From: Mariniblastus sp964414815 | GTDB lineage: Bacteria > Planctomycetota > Planctomycetia > Pirellulales > Pirellulaceae | NCBI GenBank assembly: GCA_964414815.1 | Contig: CAYPXY010000001.1 | Span: forward strand, 124,001-188,000 | Direction: 5' to 3' | DNA: 64,000 nucleotides | In this document: piece after piece, positions 52,664 through 59,010 of the stretch | Position numbering within the stretch: position 1 is the first letter of the stretch | Layout of the letters: the number at the start of each line of letters is the position of its first letter | Notes under the pieces: model-generated | Seen by the model: the letters and a program-made list of their open reading frames with translations, nothing else | What the model was told of the DNA's origin: nothing | Databases searched by the model: none | Made by a program: the position numbers and the translations under genes

Positions 52664-55009
52664 ATGAACATTGGCGACTATATCCGGCGATTTGGTGACA
52701 ACGATCCGCTGATCGAGTCCATGAAACAGGCGTACCAGACGGATGACCTCGAGACCATCGCCCAGCGTTTCGAACCGTTTCATGCCTTGGCGGAGGCCGA
52801 AGGGGTTCTTGAGCCTTCGCCGGATGATGAGTCCACTCAACCTGCAAGCGAACCTCCGCCAAGCGATCAATCTGAAACTGAAACAGAGGCAGGGGAGGAC
52901 ACCGGCTGGAACTCAACGGCAATGTCCGAAGAATTTTTGCATTCGCTCGACAGCGCTGATTTTTTAACTGTGGTAGATCCGAAGCCAGATAAACTGCAGT
53001 ACCGGGCACAGTTCTCCGCTGGTCAGACCATGGGTCCCTATACCGTCGTGAAGCTCATCGGCAAAGGAACCTCTGGCTGCGTTTACGAAGCCTTCCCAAG
53101 TGAGCATCCCGACCACCATGTTGCTATCAAGGTTTTCGAAAACGATTGGCTGGGTTCCATCGAGCGATGGGACGTCGAACGACTGGTCCTGCAGTGGCTC
53201 CAGCATCCGAATCTGGTTTCGGCCTCCGATTTTGGTCAGACGCCGGAAGGCTATCACTATCTGGTCATGAACCTGGTGGTGGGCCAGCGAATCGACCAGT
53301 ACGTGAAAGATCATCGGCTGGACTACCGGCAGATTGCCCGAATGTTCATAGCGATTGCCGGGGCGATGGAATACGCCCATGAGAACGATGTTTTGCATCG
53401 CGATCTCAAGCCGGGAAATATCCTGGTGGCCAGCGGTCATTTTCCGGTCGTCACCGATTTTGGTCTGGCGAGACGGTTGAATCTGCAGGAGGGAAAATCG
53501 TTGACCCGAACCGGCGAATTGATCGGAACGCTCGGCTACCTCGCCCCGGAACAAGCCAACTCAGGACGTCAGGAAGTAACTCGTGCGGCCGATGTTTATG
53601 GACTCGGAGCAACCCTATATAAGGTACTCACGGAGCATCCTCCACTCGAGCGGGAAAATCTCTATCAGGCCATGCAGGCACTGCAATCGGGGACGCCAAA
53701 GCTTCCCAACCATATCAACCCTGCGATTCCAGATGACTTGCAGACGATCTGCATGAAGTGCCTCGAAAAGCAACCGCAGGATCGCTACGCGTCGATGGAG
53801 TTGTTGGCCGAGGACTTGCAGCGGTTCACCGACGGAAGAAAGTTGCTTGCCCGAGCGACTCCCTGGTATCAGCAGGCGTGGCGGTGGTGTCAGGCCAATC
53901 CGCTGGTTTCGGCGCTCTCGATGGGACTGCTGGCTGCTGTTTTCATCGGGTTGATCACGTCGCTGGTCCTGCTGCAAGCTGCCGTGGTCGCACAACGAAA
54001 TTCCGACCAGTTGCTGACATCGGCTCAGGAAATCCTGCAGGTGGGGGACAAGACGGCCGAAGGGATGCTGCAGCTGACGCCGGGATCGCTGGAGTACCGG
54101 CAACAACGCCTGCAACAAACGGTTCAGTTTTTTGATCAGTTGATCGAACTTCATCCGAACGACACGAACCTACGGCGGGAAGCTGCGGTATCCTATTTTC
54201 GACTTGGCAAAGTCTGCCTTTATCGGGGACTGTGGAAGGAATCGGAAGCTGCCTATCGGACGGCACTCAGCGGTTTTGAAGAGCTGGCCGAGCAGTTGCC
54301 TGATGAACACAAACTGAAGTTTGATATTTTTCACTCCCTGCTGGGAATCGATGGAGCCGTCCATACTCGATGGTCGCCATCTTTTGAGGAGACGGATTTC
54401 TCCTACAAAGAGAGGGCCTTTCAGATCATTCAAGACCTATGTCAAGTCGAACCGGACAATCCGTGGTATCGGGATGCCTGGATTTGCACTGCCACGATGG
54501 TTGCCAAGCAAACCGCAGGTGCCAAGGGAGACCATCAAGGCGGCATCGAAATGGCCGAGACCGCCTGGAAAGCAGCGATGGAGTTGAAACAGGATTTCGA
54601 CGGGCCACCTTTGTTGTGGCGCTGGGCAGGGGCGTCCGCTTATATACTCGCAATGATGCATTCCGATGCCAGTAATTTCGATGCGGCGGATCGCTGGTTG
54701 AAGATCGCTTTTCGTGAGACCCGGGAGTACATCGACCGAGGACCGCCATTGCCAGAAGATTTGATGGACTGGACCAATCTGTTGTGGAACGCTACCGAAA
54801 TCGAAATACGAAAAGGAAACGAGCCAGCAGCACGCGAATACGCCCGCCAGTATCACGACGCGATCCAGTCTTACATTGCACAATATCCCGATCATGTGGC
54901 GTTTCAAAACAACCTGAACGAAGGCCGAAAGTACTTCCTCGACGAATACGGTTTCGTCCCGTGGGAGGAGGAGTCGGGAGTCGGAAATGAGGCAACAGAA
55001 GGGGGGTAG
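52664..55009 (+). CDS. Membrane Ser/Thr protein kinase
   Basis: This 781-residue protein is a Hanks-type kinase. After a 120-residue acidic N-terminal region the kinase domain (~124-390) shows the Gly-rich loop IGKGTSGCVYEA, VAIKV (K156), the Glu of helix C (E172), HRDLKPGNIL (245-254), DFG (265-267) and APE (294-296), so all catalytic residues are present. The segment after the domain has a basic stretch and one membrane span (~413-439, SALSMGLLAAVFIGLITSLV). The C-terminal 340 residues are helical, TPR-like, and presumably extracytoplasmic. The kinase N-terminal side is cytosolic, so it could phosphorylate the soluble partner encoded upstream. Substrates are not known. Confidence 0.92.
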   Translation: MNIGDYIRRFGDNDPLIESMKQAYQTDDLETIAQRFEPFHALAEAEGVLEPSPDDESTQPASEPPPSDQSETETEAGEDTGWNSTAMSEEFLHSLDSADFLTVVDPKPDKLQYRAQFSAGQTMGPYTVVKLIGKGTSGCVYEAFPSEHPDHHVAIKVFENDWLGSIERWDVERLVLQWLQHPNLVSASDFGQTPEGYHYLVMNLVVGQRIDQYVKDHRLDYRQIARMFIAIAGAMEYAHENDVLHRDLKPGNILVASGHFPVVTDFGLARRLNLQEGKSLTRTGELIGTLGYLAPEQANSGRQEVTRAADVYGLGATLYKVLTEHPPLERENLYQAMQALQSGTPKLPNHINPAIPDDLQTICMKCLEKQPQDRYASMELLAEDLQRFTDGRKLLARATPWYQQAWRWCQANPLVSALSMGLLAAVFIGLITSLVLLQAAVVAQRNSDQLLTSAQEILQVGDKTAEGMLQLTPGSLEYRQQRLQQTVQFFDQLIELHPNDTNLRREAAVSYFRLGKVCLYRGLWKESEAAYRTALSGFEELAEQLPDEHKLKFDIFHSLLGIDGAVHTRWSPSFEETDFSYKERAFQIIQDLCQVEPDNPWYRDAWICTATMVAKQTAGAKGDHQGGIEMAETAWKAAMELKQDFDGPPLLWRWAGASAYILAMMHSDASNFDAADRWLKIAFRETREYIDRGPPLPEDLMDWTNLLWNATEIEIRKGNEPAAREYARQYHDAIQSYIAQYPDHVAFQNNLNEGRKYFLDEYGFVPWEEESGVGNEATEGG

Positions 55010-55056
55010 GACGATGTCGCTTGCAGCCTGTGTTTTACGACTCGATCGCACGATCC

Positions 55057-55980
55057 TTAGCGTCCTGGGAAATCGTAGTCCGGGTTTGCGGGATCGAAGT
55101 CGATATCTTGCAGCCCGACGTTGACCTTGATGTCCGTGTAGAAATATTTTTCCAACAGCACCGGCGGATCGCCTTCCTTTTCGGGCCAAACATACCCTTC
55201 GTAGCCCACGGGCAATCCCAGCTCTTCATCCAGATAGATTTTTGCAACGTGGTAATCAATATCGCCCTGTGGCTGGGGATGCGTTGATTCGATCAAGGTA
55301 ACCACCCGGTCGTTCAGTTTCAAACCTCGCTGGATCGTGACCCGGCATGATGCTTGCTGGGTATCCCGCTCTCCTTTTTCAATAATCTGAAGCAGCAGAT
55401 TTCGCATTCCGATCATGGTCACCGGGTACAGATTCCCCTTCATGGCGTGACTGCTGGTCGGTTCGAGACTGATACGCATGACATTGAGCAGTCCGGTCAG
55501 GTGAACCATCAACTGGCCATCGTTCCAGCCTTCCTTCCAGATCACCTCACGACCCGCGCTGTCGCTTGGCTCGCGATATTTCAGATAGATGCTGAACGGA
55601 ATTTGCGTTCCGTCCTTGAGCCCTCGCTCATGCCGCAGTTTCAACTCGAGTTGGGCTTGGGGGCGCAGATTGCCTTGATAGCGAACTTGATTGGTGAGTA
55701 CAGCCGTGTAATCAAAGCACTGCTCATCGATCTGGACGAGTGCCCGTTTGGCAATTTCCAACAGCGGCAGCGTGGGATGTTCGGCCGCGTCGATATCGGC
55801 TTGAGTGAGGCCACGGGTGATGCCAGTGATGGCCTCAGGCGATTCGCTTGAGTCCACGGCCACGACGGGAGAACGCGTTTCTTCGGCTGCGGTGGGGGCG
55901 CTGAACTTGACTCGATAGACGACATAACAGACCAACGCGACCAGCAGCAAACTGACCAACCAGGATTTCTTGACTTTCAT
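55057..55980 (-). CDS. Exported DUF1571 protein (second copy)
   Basis: The 307-residue protein begins with a signal anchor (SWLVSLLLVALVCYVVYRVK) and carries a DUF1571 domain: DYTAVLTNQVRYQGNLRPQA, FSIYLKYREPSDSAGREVIW, MVHLTGLLNVMRISLEPTSS and LDEELGLPVGYEGYVWPEK. It ends NVGLQDIDFDPANPDYDFPG, paralleling the copy at 30079. Both may be periplasmic carrier-like proteins. The gene converges on the kinase gene and lies beside fliL, which points the same way after a 112-bp gap; no functional link is evident. Confidence 0.88.
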   Translation of the reverse strand: MKVKKSWLVSLLLVALVCYVVYRVKFSAPTAAEETRSPVVAVDSSESPEAITGITRGLTQADIDAAEHPTLPLLEIAKRALVQIDEQCFDYTAVLTNQVRYQGNLRPQAQLELKLRHERGLKDGTQIPFSIYLKYREPSDSAGREVIWKEGWNDGQLMVHLTGLLNVMRISLEPTSSHAMKGNLYPVTMIGMRNLLLQIIEKGERDTQQASCRVTIQRGLKLNDRVVTLIESTHPQPQGDIDYHVAKIYLDEELGLPVGYEGYVWPEKEGDPPVLLEKYFYTDIKVNVGLQDIDFDPANPDYDFPGR

Positions 55981-56091
55981 AGAGATACGGTGAGGGCAAT
56001 GCCGTTAAGTGAGAACTTGAACGGTATTGGTTTTACAGCGCAAAGCCCAAAAAGTCATCCTTGGTTTCGATTTTTCCTTTATTTCCTTTTC

Positions 56092-56622
56092 TTACTGCAC
56101 CATCAGTTCTCTAAATAACACATCCTGAACCCTCTGAACGCCGTCGTCAAAGAGAATATCGTTGAACATCTTGAGGAAATTCTGCCTCAACTGATTGTAT
56201 CCCTGTTCGCCGGCGGTTAGGTCATTCTGAGTGATTTCGGCGATGTACAGCAACGCTTGGTTTCTCAGCACCGGCAATCTGGCGGCGATCTGAGACTCCA
56301 CTTCCGGCTTGTCCGATTTGGCGACCTCTAGCGTCATGACGATTCGAAGATAACGCCTGAATTTGGACTGGGCCAGCACGCCGACAACTTCTTCAAAATC
56401 AACATAGACCATTTCATCATGAGCATTCGCTATCGATGATTTGGGTGACTCGGAAGGTTCAGTTCCCCGTTTCAGCGTGGTCACCTTGGCGACGAGCAAC
56501 GGCGTCGCAAAGCCACCCGCAATCGAGACGATCACGACCGTCGCCCAAATGATCGATTGCAGTTTTGATTTTTTCTGCCGGACGTTCGCGGTGTCGGAGT
56601 CAGATTGTCCTTCGGTGGTCAT
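56092..56622 (-). CDS. fliL: FliL-like flagellar basal-body protein
   Basis: This 176-residue single-span membrane protein fits FliL, which surrounds the flagellar stator. The cytosolic N-terminus (~25 residues) is followed by a membrane span (~25-46, IIWATVVIVSIAGGFATPLL) and a periplasmic domain with YVDFEEVVGVLAQSKFRRYL and a conserved-looking C-terminus LFRELMVQ. The sequence similarity I recall is moderate; the neighbouring motA and motB-like genes support the call. It is divergent from motA, with a truncated interspersed element in between and an ATTG tandem repeat (56639-56662) just upstream of its start. Confidence 0.75.
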   Translation of the reverse strand: MTTEGQSDSDTANVRQKKSKLQSIIWATVVIVSIAGGFATPLLVAKVTTLKRGTEPSESPKSSIANAHDEMVYVDFEEVVGVLAQSKFRRYLRIVMTLEVAKSDKPEVESQIAARLPVLRNQALLYIAEITQNDLTAGEQGYNQLRQNFLKMFNDILFDDGVQRVQDVLFRELMVQ

Positions 56623-56638
56623 GGTGGAGTTTCAGAAT

Positions 56639-56662
56639 GATGATTGATTGATTGATTGATTG
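56639..56662. repeat. ATTG tetranucleotide tandem repeat
   Basis: About five copies of the tetranucleotide TGAT run from 56639 to 56661 and are followed by a G-run. The tract begins 17 bp upstream of the fliL start codon, so slippage could change the spacing of its leader. Confidence 0.75.
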
Positions 56663-56702
56663 GGGGGAGGGATTCATGATCACGTAGCATATCCACATCC
56701 CT

Positions 56703-56848
56703 CTGCACCCCTCCGCGCGCCTGCGCCGACCATCAATCGATTTACCAGTTTCAACGATTGGTTGACCGGCAAGTCTTGACCACCATAAAACGACTGGCGG
56801 TCGGCTTCGGCTTGCGGCTAAACGTTCTATCGCTCCGCGAGCGATTAC
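56703..56848. repeat. Interspersed element, copy D, left-truncated
   Basis: Only the right half is kept: CGCGCCTGCGCCGACCATC, then GGCGGTCGGCTTCGGCTTGC, GGCTAAACGTTCTATCGCTC and CGCGAGCGATTAC. It matches the equivalent part of the copy at 34613-34914, in the same orientation. The left arm is missing on the side facing fliL. It lies 81 bp upstream of fliL and 229 bp upstream of motA. Confidence 0.82.
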
Positions 56849-57077
56849 GAAAAATTTACTACCGGGAATGCGGAGCCGTCATGAACTTCGCGTGTATTCC
56901 GGTTTGACGACACGGTGCCTTACGGGTTGAGCCGAATGTAACGGATCTGCTGGATGATGTTAAAAGAAATCGATTCGAACGATCACAATCTGCCTGCCTG
57001 GAACATGACTGAATTGTAAAACCTTGTGGTCGCAAATTTTGCGTATTGACTCGTTTGTTGAATCGACAGATAGAAAC

Positions 57078-57932
57078 ATGATTGTTCTGGCAGGTATTGG
57101 ATTGGTCATCGGAGCCGTAATGGTTGGCTTCTCCATGGCAGGTGGACAAGTCCACACGTTGATCCATCTTTCTGAGATCGTCACGATTTGCGGTGCCGCA
57201 CTCGGTGCGCTGATTGCCAGCTCGCCCAAGCGGGTGCTGGTCGACATGGTGCGCGGGCTTTTGGGACTGGTCAAAGGCGGCAACTGCTCCAAGAAAACCT
57301 ATGAAGAGGTTTTTCAATTGCTCTACCAGTTGTTTTGTATCGGTCGCAAGGACGGATTGTTGGCAGTGGAGTCCGCTTTGGCGGATCCCGTGACGTCTCC
57401 TTTAACGAAGTATCCCCGGATCGCCAACGATCATCACTTGAAGGATTTCATCTCCAGTGCCCTCGGCTCGGTTTGCGACGGGACCGATGGTGCGAGACTG
57501 CAAGACTTGCTTGAGACCGACATTCGGGTGGCCGACGATGAGCATCACGCAGTTGTCGGGGCAATGAATCGTGTTTCGGACGGTTTGCCGGGGTTCGGAA
57601 TTGTGGCCGCGGTGTTGGGGATCGTGGTGACGATGCAGGCCATCAATGGGCCGGTTGAGATCATCGGTTACAAAGTCGGTGCGGCGTTGGTCGGAACGTT
57701 TTTGGGGATTTTGTTGTCCTACGGAATTGTGGCACCGCTGGCAGGTCGCCTCGAAGCCCAGGGAGCCGCCGAATCGGCGCTACTCAAAACGATTACAACG
57801 GCGGTCGTCGATTTTGTCAGTGGCAGCTCTCCCAAAGCCGTTATGGAGAAGGCACGCAGGAGCGTGACCAGCGATTGCCGGCCCACCCAGAAAGAGCTGG
57901 AAGACCTGATGAACAGTGCGCGACAAGCATAA
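57078..57932 (+). CDS. motA: Flagellar motor stator protein MotA
   Basis: MotA forms the stator ring around MotB and converts ion flow into rotation. The 284-residue product has four membrane spans (~2-20, ~33-50, ~165-185 and ~195-215), with the conserved Pro-containing loop SDGLPGFGIVAAVLGIVVTM and KVGAALVGTFLGILLSYGIV. The cytoplasmic loop carries the charged residues expected for rotor contact. The frame is open 18 codons upstream, but the ATG at 57078 gives the family start MIVLAGIGLVIGAVMVGF. It is followed after 53 nt by the motB-like gene, the usual pair. Confidence 0.93.
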   Translation: MIVLAGIGLVIGAVMVGFSMAGGQVHTLIHLSEIVTICGAALGALIASSPKRVLVDMVRGLLGLVKGGNCSKKTYEEVFQLLYQLFCIGRKDGLLAVESALADPVTSPLTKYPRIANDHHLKDFISSALGSVCDGTDGARLQDLLETDIRVADDEHHAVVGAMNRVSDGLPGFGIVAAVLGIVVTMQAINGPVEIIGYKVGAALVGTFLGILLSYGIVAPLAGRLEAQGAAESALLKTITTAVVDFVSGSSPKAVMEKARRSVTSDCRPTQKELEDLMNSARQA

Positions 57933-57985
57933 ACACGTCGAACTGAACAGACATCATCCCAATCACAGGAAATACGAGGTAGAAC

Positions 57986-58582
57986 ATGGCAGGTGGCAGT
58001 GGAGGCAGTTGGAAGGTTGCTTACGCAGACTTCGTAACGGCGATGATGGCGTTCTTTCTCGTGATGTGGCTGGTCTCTCAAGATCAGAAAGTCAAGGAGT
58101 CGATCGCAAAATATTTTCAGAATCCAACCGGCGTTCTTCTAAAAGGCGACTCTACCGATCGCCCTCATTCCGGCGGAATTTTCCTCTCCGAGTCGAACGG
58201 GCCAGTCCCTGGACAGTTCCATCGCGTGGTGGGGAGATCCATTGGGACGTTTTCCGATCCGCGAATGGAAGAAGATGAAACACTGGTGATCGCAGAATGG
58301 TTTCTGGAAGAGCCAAAGTTTTTCGAACACTGGAAGAAGATCGCCGATGACGTGGTGAGTCAGGCCAAGAACGCTCCGGAAGTCAAAGAAGGGCAAGCTT
58401 CCACCCGAGAAACTGCCCGACCCTTGCTTGCCATTAAAATGCGGGATGAAATGATGGAGTCCGTCAATACGATCGGTGATCCGATTCTCCGCGATGTGAT
58501 GACGACAACCATGTCCAAGGTGGACTGGCTGGCCATCGCGGAGGAATGCCTGCTAAATATCCCCGCGACACGTCGACCGTAA
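57986..58582 (+). CDS. MotB-like stator protein lacking the OmpA peptidoglycan-binding domain
   Basis: The N-terminus is plainly MotB: GGSGGSWKVAYADFVTAMMA, with the ion-carrying Asp (D15) inside the single span. The plug-like segment follows (VSQDQKVKESIAKYFQNP). A full MotB has an OmpA-like domain and about 250-330 residues. This one ends at residue 198 with no recognisable OmpA motif: after SESNGPVPGQFHR the sequence is helical and ends TTTMSKVDWLAIAEECLLNI. The frame is intact and the next gene starts convergently 8 nt later, so a lost exon-like tail downstream is excluded. A separate anchor protein, or a different use, must be assumed. Confidence 0.8.
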   Translation: MAGGSGGSWKVAYADFVTAMMAFFLVMWLVSQDQKVKESIAKYFQNPTGVLLKGDSTDRPHSGGIFLSESNGPVPGQFHRVVGRSIGTFSDPRMEEDETLVIAEWFLEEPKFFEHWKKIADDVVSQAKNAPEVKEGQASTRETARPLLAIKMRDEMMESVNTIGDPILRDVMTTTMSKVDWLAIAEECLLNIPATRRP

Positions 58583-58590
58583 ACTAAGGC

Positions 58591-58995
58591 CTATCGCCAG
58601 TCGCTCAGTCGTGAGGGGCGTTGCAGGTGCTGCATCGCCTCTTTCGAGTCGGGCACCGGGCGAGTCTCTGGTTCGGAATCCAGTCTTCGCAATCGCTCCT
58701 TCTCTTCCAGTTCCTGCTGGAGTCGGTCTCGCAGACGCTGCGAATCCTCGGCGTCGTCGGTCGATCGGGATTTTCGGGTTTCCGGATCTTTCAAGTTCGA
58801 ATCGGCAGATTCGCCGGCCGGGTTGGCCATCGGATCGGAAAAAATAGAACCGACGCGACCCCAAGTGCGGTCCATCCGCTCGTGCTTGCCACCGAAATTC
58901 GGATAGTCGTAGTCATACGGCCCGCAGCACATGGCACAGCCCATCATGGAACAGACGGCGGCGGCAATAATGATTCGAAAGATTGGCGATTTCAT
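58591..58995 (-). CDS. Small Cys-rich-head lipoprotein
   Basis: This 134-residue protein has a lipoprotein signal (FRIIIAAAVCSMMGC) with lipobox MMGC. The head AMCCGPYDYDYPNFGGKHER (one of the more conserved-looking planctomycete motifs) includes a second Cys pair. A helical Glu/Arg-rich C-terminus (RLRDRLQQELEEKERLRRL) may form a coiled coil. The role is unknown. It lies 15 nt after the TolC-like gene in the same direction and is probably co-transcribed with it, perhaps as an outer-membrane accessory. Confidence 0.82.
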   Translation of the reverse strand: MKSPIFRIIIAAAVCSMMGCAMCCGPYDYDYPNFGGKHERMDRTWGRVGSIFSDPMANPAGESADSNLKDPETRKSRSTDDAEDSQRLRDRLQQELEEKERLRRLDSEPETRPVPDSKEAMQHLQRPSRLSDWR

Positions 58996-59010
58996 GTCAG
59001 TATCCGTTAA

